From positions 62,001 to 126,000 of the forward strand of contig NZ_JAUOSF010000006.1 of assembly GCF_030548465.1 (NCBI RefSeq): 64,000 nt of DNA. The letters run 5' to 3'. Of the stretch, positions 29,632 through 39,900 are shown one piece after another. The stretch's first letter is position 1; each line of letters opens with the position of its first letter. The position numbers were made by a program, and so were the translations under genes. The notes under the pieces were generated by a model, which was not told the DNA's origin, ran no database searches, and saw nothing but the letters and a program-made list of their open reading frames with translations. The stretch is from Tamlana sp. 2_MG-2023 (GTDB lineage Bacteria; Bacteroidota; Bacteroidia; Flavobacteriales; Flavobacteriaceae).

Positions 29632-30329
29632 TATAAGATGGTTTCATCAGCAAAACTAAAATATGCCTTTTCTGTTATTATTAAATGGTCTAAGACTTTA
29701 ATATCTAAACTCTGCGCTGCTATTTTTAATTTCTGAGTAATTTGTTTATCTGCTACACTAGGTTTTAAAGCCCCTGAAGGATGATTATGCGATAAAATCA
29801 AACCAGTTGCTCCAACCTCTAAAGCTGTTTTTAACACCAAACGCACATCAACTAAAGTTCCTGTGATACCACCTTTACTCAATTGATTCTTTTGAAGCAC
29901 TTTATTGGAATTATTCAAATAAATAATCCAAAATTCCTCATGCTCAAGTTCACCTATTACAGGTTGCATCAATTCATAAACAGAACGGCTAGAAGTAATC
30001 TGCTTTCTCTCTAAAGCTTCTTCGCCTCGACGCCTTCTTCCCAATTCAAGTGCTGCAATTATCGTGATGGCTTTCGCTTCTCCAATACCTTTAAAACTCA
30101 TAAGCTGTTTCATAGTCAACTTTCCTAAGGCGCTTAAATTATTATCGGTATACGCTAATATACGCTTACTTAAGGCCACGGCACTTTCATCTCGATTTCC
30201 TGAACCTATTAAAATAGCCACCAACTCCGCATCACTTAAGGCTGTTTTGCCTTTATTTAGTAATTTTTCTCGCGGTTGATCATCTTGACTCCAATGTTTT
30301 ATGGTAAATGAGGGCGGTTTTTCTTGCAT
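29631..30329 (-). CDS. radC: RadC family JAB/MPN-domain protein
   Basis: RadC proteins are named for DNA repair, but their actual role is unsettled. The 232-residue product has an N-terminal helix-hairpin-helix segment (LMSFKGIGEAKAITIIAALE, about 85-104) and a C-terminal MPN domain. The JAMM-type metal motif reads HNHPSG followed by an Asp nine residues on (SVAD). It sits upstream of, and overlaps by one base, the deacetylase-like gene. A near-consensus CACCTTTG box (30372-30365) may be its promoter. Confidence 0.93.
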   Translation of the reverse strand: MQEKPPSFTIKHWSQDDQPREKLLNKGKTALSDAELVAILIGSGNRDESAVALSKRILAYTDNNLSALGKLTMKQLMSFKGIGEAKAITIIAALELGRRRRGEEALERKQITSSRSVYELMQPVIGELEHEEFWIIYLNNSNKVLQKNQLSKGGITGTLVDVRLVLKTALEVGATGLILSHNHPSGALKPSVADKQITQKLKIAAQSLDIKVLDHLIITEKAYFSFADETIL

Positions 30330-30447
30330 TCGATAAATATAAATATTGTAAATTTATAAATCAACAAAGGTGAATTTTAAATCGCAGTTTTGTTGAGTAC
30401 CTTTTTAAGGTCGTGTTAAAAAATTAGAAACTAAAACCAATTTCCCT

Positions 30448-31335
30448 ATGAAACCATTAAAAAAAGAAGATTTAAATCAAGATGTTTTCGATTTATATGA
30501 TGATTATGCTCATAATAAAATTGACCGTCGACAATTTGTTGAAAAGCTATCTTTATTTGCTATCGGTGGCTTGACGGTTTCATCTCTTTTAAGCTTTGTT
30601 TCTCCTAATTATAAAGACACCTTGTTGGTTGACCCAAACGACCCAAAATTAGATTCTGATTACATCAATTACGATTCTCCAAAAGGTGGTGGCACTATAA
30701 AAGGGCTGCTTTCAAAACCTAAAGGAACTAAAAAGAAATTACCAGGCGTTATCGTGGTTCATGAAAATCGAGGTTTAAATCCGTACATTGAAGATGTTGG
30801 AAGACGTACAGCTATTGAAGGGTTTATTTCACTCGCTCCAGACGCCCTAACACCACTTGGAGGCTACCCTGGAAACGATGATGACGGTAGGGCGATGCAA
30901 AAGAAGCGCGATAAAAATGAAATGCTTGAAGATTTTATTGCCGCATACCATTATTTAAAAGGACATCAGGACTGCGATGGTAACGTAGGTGTAGTTGGCT
31001 TTTGTTTTGGAGGTTGGATTTCTAACATGATGGCCGTGGAGATTCCAACTTTAAAAGCAGCAGTACCTTTTTATGGTGGACAACCATCAAAAGAGCAAAC
31101 TTCAAAAATTAATGCACCACTATTACTACAATTTGGTGAATTAGATACTCGAGTAAATGCTGGCTGGCCAGATTATGAGGCTGCTTTAAAGGCATACAAC
31201 AAGGTTTACAAGGCTTATATTTACGCGGGAGCTAATCATGGTTTTCACAACAATACCACGCCTCGTTATGATGAAGATGCTGCAAAGCTAGCCTGGGATA
31301 GAACCATCTCATTTTTTAAGAAATATTTGGTATAG
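30448..31335 (+). CDS. Dienelactone hydrolase family protein
   Basis: This alpha/beta hydrolase should cleave a lactone or ester. The 295-residue product begins with an acidic stretch, then DRRQFVEKLSLFAIGGLTVS, a twin-Arg-like segment before a hydrophobic stretch, so it is probably exported or membrane-anchored. The triad is visible: nucleophile Cys in GFCFGGW (about residue 186), Asp in ELDTRVN (about 233) and His in GANHGFHN (about 265). A Cys nucleophile is typical of dienelactone hydrolase. The substrate is unknown. It stands alone. Confidence 0.88.
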   Translation: MKPLKKEDLNQDVFDLYDDYAHNKIDRRQFVEKLSLFAIGGLTVSSLLSFVSPNYKDTLLVDPNDPKLDSDYINYDSPKGGGTIKGLLSKPKGTKKKLPGVIVVHENRGLNPYIEDVGRRTAIEGFISLAPDALTPLGGYPGNDDDGRAMQKKRDKNEMLEDFIAAYHYLKGHQDCDGNVGVVGFCFGGWISNMMAVEIPTLKAAVPFYGGQPSKEQTSKINAPLLLQFGELDTRVNAGWPDYEAALKAYNKVYKAYIYAGANHGFHNNTTPRYDEDAAKLAWDRTISFFKKYLV

Positions 31336-31439
31336 TAAAACGAAATAAACTTAAAATCTAACAGAGTAAAACCATTTTATTCATTGCTGCTGCATGTTTA
31401 AAAATGTATATTTCCAGCACCAAACTTAAGTTCTAAACA

Positions 31440-34058
31440 ATGAATTTCAGACATTACTTTTCGTTATTATTTATTTGCTGTATCGGTTTGATTAACATAG
31501 AAACCCTAAATGCACAAAATTTAACTCATGAAACAAAGCAGATAGAAGAGATTGACTCAACCAAAGTTCGGCCAAAGGCCATACTCTTAACTAATATTGT
31601 ACGGGAGATCCAAATAACGAATTCGAATGTAAAAGCTATTCAAAGGAAAATTAAAATTCCAGAGAGCATCAAGAAAATTGATTCGCTTCTCCCTAGATAT
31701 GCCGAATTCTTAAAATCAGAAGGTGAAGCTACAAACCACTTTATAAAAGCCAATCCAAACGGTCAAAAAGTAGATCTCACCATGATTACTTGGTCAGGAT
31801 ATTCATCATATTTATCAGGATGGATGGATAAGATAAACGACGAACAAGAGCGTAATTCTATATTAATTGAAAACATTATTTTCCAAAATCAAGAATGGCA
31901 ATTAAGTTATCAAAATGCGATTCACAAAGAAGCGCCTCCAGAGGTTTTAGAATCTATAGAAAACACTTTGGTTGAAGTACAGACCACTAAAAACACCATT
32001 TTAGAGAACAATAACTTTTATTTAAAATTAGAAACAAACCTCAGTAAAGAAATTAATTATGTTAAAAGTGTCACCAATGATTTATTAGCATTAAAAAACT
32101 CTGAAGTTTACGATTTATTTTATTTACGCCACCCACCTATCTGGAAAACTTCATTTGGAGCGTCTAATAAAGATGTAGCAGAAAACTCTGAAGTAGAGGC
32201 TTTACAAGTAAAATCTGCTGAAAACCCCAATGTTGGATCAGACTACATGAGTAGCATCATCTCATTTTTAATCTTTATAGGCATTTTCACGCTTACTATG
32301 AGGTATTTTAAACGTGGCTTTCTAAAATACCCATATAAAGATAAAGATGAAGATGTCATTGTAGCAAAAAATTTAATTCTGAAAAAGAATAACTTATGTA
32401 TCATCTTCCTTTCATGTTTATTTAGTGAATTATTCTTAACAAATTTCCCAAAACCACTAACCGACAGCTTAACACTCATAACTATACTTGCAGCCATTCC
32501 CTTGATTACACCTATTATGAGTGATAAGTATAAAAAGATTTTATACTATGTTGCTGTATTTTATATTTTAAATACTGCTAAAACTTATTTCTGGTATTCA
32601 GGTTTAGGCTATAGGCTTTACATTTTAGCAGAAGCTGCTCTTGTAATATTCATACTTTACCGTTTCACATCGCCTTACCTTAAAACTCTAAAGACGTTTG
32701 AAAAAGGGTTTTCAAAACTCCTTTTCCAATTGGTCCCTGTTGTTTACATATTAGCTACTGTATCTATCATATCCAATATACTTGGTTACACCAACCTAAC
32801 AGATATCACACTTAAAATCAGTACACAAGGCACCATTGTAACGATGTTATTTTATGCTTTAGCTCTGATAATCAACGGCATTGTGGTAAGTGTTATTCAT
32901 CGTCATTTTACAGTAAAACACACTTACAGCGCCATTGAAAGAAAAAATATTGAGAAAAAAGCATTAAAACGTGTACGTATTACGGTTTATATGCTTTGGG
33001 GTATAGTTTTTTTGGCCATGATCGACGTTTTACGACCTCTTATAACTTCCTTAGGGGATTTCCTATCAGAACCTTATAAGATGGGTAGCCTAACCTTCAC
33101 GCTTGGTGCAATTGTTAGCTTTAGTTTCACATTATTTATTTCCTTTAGCTTAACAAAACTTGTTTCCTTTTTAATCAATGATGGCGATGGTATTTTAAGA
33201 TTTTTAAACCTACCTAAAGGCATTCCAGCGGCAATATCTTTAGTCATTCGTTATTTTATTATAGGTTTTGGTACCATCTTAGCGCTGTCTGCTTTAGGAG
33301 TCGATTTAAGTAAATTTAATCTTATGGCTGGAGCTTTAGGTGTGGGTATTGGTTTTGGTTTACAAAATATTGTTTCCAACTTTATTTCGGGCTTAATTCT
33401 AGTATTCGAGCGTCCTATTTTACCTGGCGATACCGTAGAAGTTAATAATTTATTAGGAACCGTTTCTCGTATTGGCATTAGAGCTTCGAACATTAGTACA
33501 TTTGATGGCGCGGAAGTTGTTGTACCAAATAACAACCTTATTTCAAATGACTTAATAAACTGGACACTTTCAAACAGCACCAAACGAATTGAAATTTTAA
33601 TAGGCACCACTTATGATTCTGATCCTAATGAGATTTTAAAGATACTAGTTGAAGTTGCCGAGGAATGCGATTATCTATTGAAAGAACCAGCACCCCGTGC
33701 TCTTTTTAACGATTTTGGCGATAGTTCTTTAAATTTCAGGTTGCTTTTTTGGGTTCACTATGAATTAGGTTTACAAGCAAAGAGTGATATCTCAATTGGT
33801 ATTTACAACCGATTCAAGAAAGAAGGTATTGAAATTCCTTTCCCGCAACGTGATCTTAACCTTAGAAATGTTCCGGAATCTTTTAATCTTATTCCGCCAC
33901 ATGACACACCAGAAACACCTATTGCTCCTGTGATAACAAGCAAAGAAAGTGATGAAGTTGAGAATTTGGATAAAAACCTGAAACGTCCTGTTGTTGATCC
34001 TTTAAAAACAGATATTAATTCTGATGGTTCCGACAGTGATGGGGATGGTGCTAAATAA
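31440..34058 (+). CDS. MscS-family mechanosensitive ion channel with large N-terminal domain
   Basis: Such channels release solutes at hypo-osmotic shock. The 872-residue product has a signal peptide (HYFSLLFICCIGLINIETLNAQ) and a periplasmic helical domain of about 240 residues. Several membrane spans follow from about residue 268. The MscS core (about 590-790) has a pore helix rich in Gly/Ala (LMAGALGVGIGFGLQNIVSN) and the beta domain PILPGDTVEVNNLLGTVSRI. The C-terminus ends in an acidic Asp/Ser-rich tail. The overall design is like MscK or YbdG-type large channels. It is followed by a bidirectional terminator. Confidence 0.92.
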   Translation: MNFRHYFSLLFICCIGLINIETLNAQNLTHETKQIEEIDSTKVRPKAILLTNIVREIQITNSNVKAIQRKIKIPESIKKIDSLLPRYAEFLKSEGEATNHFIKANPNGQKVDLTMITWSGYSSYLSGWMDKINDEQERNSILIENIIFQNQEWQLSYQNAIHKEAPPEVLESIENTLVEVQTTKNTILENNNFYLKLETNLSKEINYVKSVTNDLLALKNSEVYDLFYLRHPPIWKTSFGASNKDVAENSEVEALQVKSAENPNVGSDYMSSIISFLIFIGIFTLTMRYFKRGFLKYPYKDKDEDVIVAKNLILKKNNLCIIFLSCLFSELFLTNFPKPLTDSLTLITILAAIPLITPIMSDKYKKILYYVAVFYILNTAKTYFWYSGLGYRLYILAEAALVIFILYRFTSPYLKTLKTFEKGFSKLLFQLVPVVYILATVSIISNILGYTNLTDITLKISTQGTIVTMLFYALALIINGIVVSVIHRHFTVKHTYSAIERKNIEKKALKRVRITVYMLWGIVFLAMIDVLRPLITSLGDFLSEPYKMGSLTFTLGAIVSFSFTLFISFSLTKLVSFLINDGDGILRFLNLPKGIPAAISLVIRYFIIGFGTILALSALGVDLSKFNLMAGALGVGIGFGLQNIVSNFISGLILVFERPILPGDTVEVNNLLGTVSRIGIRASNISTFDGAEVVVPNNNLISNDLINWTLSNSTKRIEILIGTTYDSDPNEILKILVEVAEECDYLLKEPAPRALFNDFGDSSLNFRLLFWVHYELGLQAKSDISIGIYNRFKKEGIEIPFPQRDLNLRNVPESFNLIPPHDTPETPIAPVITSKESDEVENLDKNLKRPVVDPLKTDINSDGSDSDGDGAK

Positions 34059-34080
34059 AACAGCTGCTTTTTAGAAACAG

Positions 34081-34112
34081 AAAAGCGTTAAATTTATAAA
34101 CTTAACGCTTTT
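34081..34112. terminator. Bidirectional terminator between the mscS-like gene and mpl
   Basis: A perfect 11-bp stem (34081-34091 with 34102-34112) has an A-run on one side and a T-run on the other. It can therefore stop both converging transcripts. Confidence 0.85.
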
Positions 34113-34145
34113 TTTCATTTTATTGAATGTCGTAAATGCCAGTTC

Positions 34146-35501
34146 TTATTTCATCAAAGGCTTTACGTCATTAAAATCTAAACCACCGTAATTCCCTGAG
34201 CTCATTAAAAGTAATGCCTTATTATCAAATTCTTGAGCAAACAAGAAATTTTTAAAATCCTCTGGGTTTGTATAAATAATTAAATCATCACGTTTAAAAG
34301 CTTCTGCAATTTGATCGTGAGTAATGGTTTCTAGTTTTTTAATTTCAACAGCATCGGGTGAGTAGAAAACAACTGCCACATCGGCAGCATCTAGTGCCCC
34401 TTTATATTCTTTTAAAAATCCTGCATTTAAGCTACTATACGTATGCAATTCTAAACAGGCTACTAAAGTTTTATCTTTATACTGCTCTTTTACAGCTTGC
34501 GTGGTTGCCTCCACTTTACTTGGTGAATGTGCGAAATCTTTATAGGCTACGCTTGTTTTGCCTTCTGCTATTTTTTCTAAACGTTTACTTGCCCCTTTAA
34601 AAGTAGCAATGGCTTCGTAAAAGTCATCTTCGTCAATTCCCATGTGCTGACAAATCCACTTGGCACCTGCTAGGTTATTCAAATTATGTTTTCCAAAAAC
34701 CTCTATTGGTAAATCACCTTCGGAAGTTTCTAAAATAGTTTCACCATCTTGAACGGTATATTCTGGCGTTTGATAAGCGATTTTTCGAATAGGGTTTGTG
34801 CTTTCTTCAACCACACGCTTTACTTCTGGATCTTCCTCGTTATAATTAATGTTACCACCACTAACAATGGAATCTACAAAAATGCGGAACTGATCCACGT
34901 AATTATCATAGGTTGGAAATACATTGATATGATCCCAGGCGATCCCGCTCAATAAGGCAATATTAGGTTTGTAGAGGTGAAATTTAGGACGTCTATCTAT
35001 TGGCGAGCTCAAATACTCATCGCCCTCTAAAACGATAAAATCATTTTCTTCGGTAAGTTTCACCATAACATCAAAACCTTCCAACTGGGCGCCAACCATG
35101 TAATCAACATCTCGATCATGATAATGCATCACGTGCAGTATCATAGAAGTTATGGTTGTTTTTCCATGACTTCCGCCAATAACAACCCTGGTTTTATGTT
35201 TAGATTGCTCGTACAGAAATTCAGGATAGCTATATATTTTAATGCCTAATTCTTGCGCCTTTAACAACTCTGGATTATCTGCTTGCGCATGCATACCCAA
35301 AACGACTGCATCTAATTGTCCAGTTATTTTTTCTGGAAACCAGCCAAATGTTTCTGGCAATAAACCTTTTGCATTTAGTCGTGATTTTGATGGTTCGAAA
35401 ACCGTGTCATCACTTCCTGTAACTTGATATCCTTTATTATGTAATGCAATGGCTAAATTGTGCATAGCTGCACCACCAATGGCTATAAAATGTACGTTCA
35501 T
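34146..35501 (-). CDS. mpl: UDP-N-acetylmuramate:L-alanyl-gamma-D-glutamyl-meso-diaminopimelate ligase (Mpl-like)
   Basis: Mpl is a Mur-ligase relative that reuses the wall tripeptide by joining it to UDP-MurNAc. The 451-residue length fits. The N-terminal Rossmann part starts MNVHFIAIGGAAMHNLAIAL, the ATP loop is GGSHGKTTITSM (about 108-119), and the central motif LEGDEYLSSPIDRRPKF matches Mpl better than MurC. The C-terminal ligase domain has KDFAHSPSKVEATTQAV. It has a perfect TATATTTG box 20 bases before its start. Some databases call the Bacteroidota form simply a peptidoglycan synthetase. Confidence 0.88.
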   Translation of the reverse strand: MNVHFIAIGGAAMHNLAIALHNKGYQVTGSDDTVFEPSKSRLNAKGLLPETFGWFPEKITGQLDAVVLGMHAQADNPELLKAQELGIKIYSYPEFLYEQSKHKTRVVIGGSHGKTTITSMILHVMHYHDRDVDYMVGAQLEGFDVMVKLTEENDFIVLEGDEYLSSPIDRRPKFHLYKPNIALLSGIAWDHINVFPTYDNYVDQFRIFVDSIVSGGNINYNEEDPEVKRVVEESTNPIRKIAYQTPEYTVQDGETILETSEGDLPIEVFGKHNLNNLAGAKWICQHMGIDEDDFYEAIATFKGASKRLEKIAEGKTSVAYKDFAHSPSKVEATTQAVKEQYKDKTLVACLELHTYSSLNAGFLKEYKGALDAADVAVVFYSPDAVEIKKLETITHDQIAEAFKRDDLIIYTNPEDFKNFLFAQEFDNKALLLMSSGNYGGLDFNDVKPLMK

Positions 35502-35520
35502 GTTGAGATTTTGAATGTAT

Positions 35521-35528
35521 CAAATATA
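35521..35528 (-). promoter_or_regulatory. Candidate -7 box for mpl
   Basis: Minus-strand TATATTTG matches TAnnTTTG and ends 20 bases before the mpl ATG. No clear -33 TTG is at the expected distance. Confidence 0.5.
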
Positions 35529-35652
35529 GTTTTTTCGTTACGAATTCTCGAATGAATTATACTGAAATTACTATTGAAAGGTGTTAATTTATAATGCTGA
35601 AATTAATAGGATTTAAATTTCAAAACACTTAACAAGGCAGTAAAATCTATTC

Positions 35653-35660
35653 TACCTTTG
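35653..35660 (+). promoter_or_regulatory. Candidate -7 box upstream of structured element copy 1
   Basis: Plus-strand TACCTTTG fits TAnnTTTG exactly and ends 21 bases before the structured repeat at 35682. It has no good -33 partner. If used, it would transcribe the element as an independent RNA. Confidence 0.4.
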
Positions 35661-35681
35661 CTAATTTCACAAAGAATGCCC

Positions 35682-35768
35682 GCGCTAGTGATTGCAGTGG
35701 ATAGCTTTTGGCGAGCGGATGCTTCGAGCCAAAACTAGTAACGAAAAGCACGACCCTTGTGGTAGCGC
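35682..35768 (+). ncRNA. Structured intergenic element, copy 1 (possible ncRNA)
   Basis: The element is closed by GCGCTA (35682-35687) pairing with TAGCGC (35763-35768). It contains the blocks GTGATTGCAGTGGA and AAAAGCACGACCC, and an internal 7-bp stem (35706-35712 with 35728-35734). The second copy at 49434-49584 shares the blocks but differs in the middle. I recall similar GCGTTAGGGATTG...GCCCGACC elements in many flavobacterial genomes, and it may correspond to the Flavo-1 RNA family, which I cannot confirm here. It lies 7 bases downstream of the TPR gene's stop codon. Strand is inferred. Confidence 0.55.
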
Positions 35769-35775
35769 CCAAAAT

Positions 35776-36726
35776 TTATAGGTCTAAAATCTCAGCTTTT
35801 TCATCTTGAAATTTTTCTTCCTTCGGAAGCTCTTTTAAGGCCAAATTAATATGCTTTAAGGCTTGGTTTTTATCGCTCTGGTAACGATAGATTTGAGATA
35901 AACGGTAATGTGCCCAAGCTTTTGGAACTTGGTCTTTTTGAGTGAAATATTTAAGATACTGATTTAAATTAGTCAGCCCTTTCTCGAGCTGAACCTGGTT
36001 CATGGCACTCAGTCGACCTATTTGATAACGCAAGGTATTGTCTTGAAGGTTTTGCTGTGCGGTTTCTAGAGTTTCTATGGCTTTTTGAGGCAAGTCTTCA
36101 TGTTCATAAAGCGTCATTAGTTTCATGTAACAGGTTAATGAACCTCCAACTTTCACGGCTTTTTTGTAATAGGTTTCTGCTTCCTCAAAGTCGTCATCAT
36201 ACTCGTAAATAAAACCTTTAGCAAGATAGCCATCTACTTTAGAAAGGGCTTCCAACTCTTGAGCGTAGCGTAGTGCTTCCTTCTTGCTTCCGCCAATAAT
36301 CCCGGGCATATTCATATACAAATGCACCAGAGCCCAACGGGTATCAATGTGGTTTTTATCCAATTCGGCAGCCTTAAGAAACGCCTCTCTTATATCGCCA
36401 ACAAAGGCCATGGCTTTGAGTCTGTTTTCTAAAGCTTTCATCCCTAAAACCGTACCATAGTTATAAAAATAACTAGCATTGGTCTTATCTTTTTCAACGA
36501 CCATTTTATATGTACTTATGGCTTTGTCCCACTCTTTTTGATAGCCATAGGTATCGCCTAAAAGCGCTCTAGCCTCTAAATTATTTGGATGTTTTTGTAG
36601 ATAGTTTGTTAAAAACACTTCTGCTTTTTGATACTGCTTTTTCTCAAACAAAGTATCGACCTCAGCAAAATTACCTTGTGAAAAACCTAGGAGTGGTAAT
36701 AGAATAAAAAGCCAAATTCTAATCAT
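35776..36726 (-). CDS. Exported tetratricopeptide-repeat protein
   Basis: TPR proteins mediate protein contacts. The 316-residue product has a signal peptide (MIRIWLFILLPLLGFSQG), then about eight helical repeats with TPR spacing, for example NLEARALLGDTYGYQKEWDK and GYLAKGFIYEYDDDFEEAET. It is likely periplasmic. It is transcribed away from the macroglobulin operon, with 221 bases between the two starts, and has a perfect TACATTTG box upstream. The partner is unknown. Confidence 0.85.
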   Translation of the reverse strand: MIRIWLFILLPLLGFSQGNFAEVDTLFEKKQYQKAEVFLTNYLQKHPNNLEARALLGDTYGYQKEWDKAISTYKMVVEKDKTNASYFYNYGTVLGMKALENRLKAMAFVGDIREAFLKAAELDKNHIDTRWALVHLYMNMPGIIGGSKKEALRYAQELEALSKVDGYLAKGFIYEYDDDFEEAETYYKKAVKVGGSLTCYMKLMTLYEHEDLPQKAIETLETAQQNLQDNTLRYQIGRLSAMNQVQLEKGLTNLNQYLKYFTQKDQVPKAWAHYRLSQIYRYQSDKNQALKHINLALKELPKEEKFQDEKAEILDL

Positions 36727-36745
36727 TTAAAATAAGTGTTTATAA

Positions 36746-36753
36746 CAAATGTA
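36746..36753 (-). promoter_or_regulatory. Candidate -7 box for the TPR gene
   Basis: Minus-strand TACATTTG fits TAnnTTTG exactly and lies 19 bases before the TPR start codon at 36726. No clear -33 box was found. Confidence 0.5.
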
Positions 36754-36947
36754 AACTTTAATTTACGAAGTATGAATTTATTAGATTAAGCTTAATAAAT
36801 TAGCGCCTTAAGGCCGGTTTTTTATTTACAAAATGATTAACTTACCTGATTAAACATAAGGTTTCTCAAAAGAATTGTTTTTTTGGAACGGCTTTTGACA
36901 CCAACTAAACCACAAATTAAATAGATCCTGACACAAACTCAGTATAT

Positions 36948-39900
36948 ATGAGGCCTACGCTATTATTAATATTTATTATTCTTTTCTCAAATCTTACCAG
37001 TGCCCAAAACCCTTACTCCGATTTATGGGAGAAAGTTGAAGCTTTTGAAGTTCAAGGTTTACCGCAATCGGCTTTAAAAACGCTAAAAACGATTGAAAAA
37101 AAGGCTAAACGCGCTGAAAATCATGAACAAATTATAAAAGTCATGCTTTTTAAGAGCAAATTCAATCTAATCTTAGAAGAAGATGCCAAACTGAATATTA
37201 TCAATGATTTTAAATCTGAAATCGCCAAAAATGAGCGTCCGACTAAAAATGTTCTAGAAAATATTTTAGCTCATTTATACTGGCAGTATTTCAACCAAAA
37301 CAAAGATCAATTTTATAGTAGAACTAAAACTTCTGAAAAAGTAAACGCTGAAGATTTTAGAACTTGGGACTTACAAACCCTTTTCAATGAAATCCATTTA
37401 CATTACCAAAATTCTCTAAAAAACGACGATTTAATAAAACAAGAACCGCTAGAAAATTACAGTGCGCTAATAAAAAAACAAGGTAACTCCAGTAAATTAC
37501 GACCTACATTATTCGATTTTTTAAGTCATAATGCCTTAGAGTTTTACCAAACCAACGAGACACATATTACCCAACCCGCTTATAAATTTGTGTTGGACGA
37601 CCCGAAATACCTAGGCGATGCCGAACAGTTTTCTACTTTAAAAATAGAATCGAAGGACAGCACTTCGCTACAGTTAAACGCACTTAAAATTCACAAAGCG
37701 CTTATAGACTTTCATTTGAAAGACAAAAATCATGAAGCACTTAGCGATGTGGACATAGCCCGCATTAATTTTGTTTACCACCATGCTACTTTTGATGATA
37801 AAGAAAAATTAAAGTTAGAAGCTCTAAAAAAAGCGAGCAAAAACATTGAGAACCACGAAAGTTCTGGGTTATATGATTTTGAAATCGCTTCCACTTATTA
37901 TGAGCAGAGCAAAACTTACAGTCCGAAAACCAATGAAGACAACCGCTGGAAAGCCAAGGAGGCTGTAACACTTTGCGATCAAGTTATTAAAACACATCCA
38001 AACAGCAGAGCCGCCGAGAAATGTAAAATTTTAAAAGCGCAGATTGAAGATTTAAACCTTCAAATTACTACAGAAAAGTACCTCCCCGTCGCTAAGGCTT
38101 CTCGATTACTCATTACCTATAAAAACCTAGATTCTTTACAGTTTCATGTTTACAAACTTAGCGAACAACAAGTTGAAACCTACGATGATCTATACAGAAA
38201 AGACCAAAAACTATCTTTTTTAGAGGAATTAAAACCTACCACATCCTGGTTAAGCAAACTAAGGGATGAACATGATTACCAAACGCACACTACGGAAGTT
38301 GTGCTTCCTAAATTAAACAACGGGAAATATTTAGTTTTTGCCAAGGTTAAAAAAGACGAAGACACATTCGCTTTTGCTCACATTCAAGTAACTGATTTTG
38401 CCTTGGTTGAAACTGAAACCAAAGCCTTTAAATTGTTTCAAATCATAAATAGAAATAATGGCGCACCCATTGCAAATGCTCAGGTTGAACTATCTTACTT
38501 TCCACAAAACTCTAGAACCCGAGAAACCAAAACATTTGAGACCAACAATTGGGGTCAATTTAAAATCGAGAAGGGTGAAGATTGGTATAGAAATATTAAA
38601 TTAAAAGTAACAAAAAGCGAAGAAACCGCTCATTTTGGAGAATACTACCTCAACAAAAGCTATAAACAACAAAACGAAAATCCAACAAAATACAAGTCCT
38701 TTATATTCACAGACCGCAGTATTTATAGGCCAGGGCAAACGGTTTACTTTAAAGCTATTGCCATGCAAATTACAGCAGGTAAATCACAAGTTTTAGCAAG
38801 TAGACCTATACTAGCTACGTTGCACAATGTGAATAATGAAAAAGTGACGCAATTGAAACTTAAAACTAATGATTTCGGATCTGTTTCTGGAGAATTTATC
38901 CTGCCTAACAACGGCCTTACGGGACGTTATCGCATCTCGATTAACGACAACAATGAACAGATTAATTTATTTACATCACAAAATTTTTCAGTTGAAGAAT
39001 ACAAGCGTCCGAAATTTGAAACGCAATTTGAAACCATTACCGAAACCTATCGTGTAAATGATTCTATAACAGTAAAAGGAACAGCGCAATCTTTTTCAGG
39101 CAGTAACATTACAGATGCTAAAGTGGTTTACCGCGTAAAACGCAAAGTAGAATATCCACATTGGTCTTTTGGTTATCGTCCTTTTACTTATAGTGCTGGA
39201 CAGGAAATTACACATGGAGAAATAAAAACCGATGCTTCAGGCAATTTTGAAATTATTTTTAAAGCGATTCCTGATGAAAGCATCGATAAAACCAGCCTCC
39301 CAATTTTTAACTATGAAGTCGTTGCCGATGTGACCGATATAAACGGTGAAACTCATAGCGAAACCACAACGATTAATGTAGGTTACCACGCTTTAACCGC
39401 TAATATAAATATTGAAAACCCTATAGATAAAGGTGCCAAAAATCAGGAATTAACCATCGAGACAAAAAACTTAAATGGTGCTTTTGTTCCTGCTGTAGGT
39501 GTTATTAAAATTTATAAACTTAAAGCTCCAAACTCCGTTTTAAGAGCACGCCCGTGGAATGCTCCAGATTATCAAGTTTTAACAGAGGATGACTTTAAAG
39601 CTTTGTTTCCGCATGAAGCCTATAACGATGAAAACAACTCAGATTCTTGGGAGAAAGGCAACTTGGTTTTAGAGAAGCATTTTAATACGGAAGACTCCAA
39701 AACATTAGACTTAGGGCAACTTAATAACTGGCAATCTGGACAGTATATCATCACCTTAGAAACCAAAGACAAATTTGGTCAATTGGTGAAGGACGAAGTG
39801 AAAACCAGGCTTTACAGTGATTCAGACAAAACATTAGCCGACAATGAACTTTTCAGTATAACCACTAGTAAAACAGATTACACCATCAACGAATCTGCTT

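Noticed and set aside
33251-33610. Minus-strand open frame of 119 codons
   Set aside because: It is antisense to the conserved MscS core, has no promoter box and no family resemblance.
36727-36947. Divergent gap before the macroglobulin gene searched for a second promoter
   Set aside because: GGCTTTTG near 36890 only partly matches the -7 consensus and has no good partner, so no plus-strand promoter is claimed.
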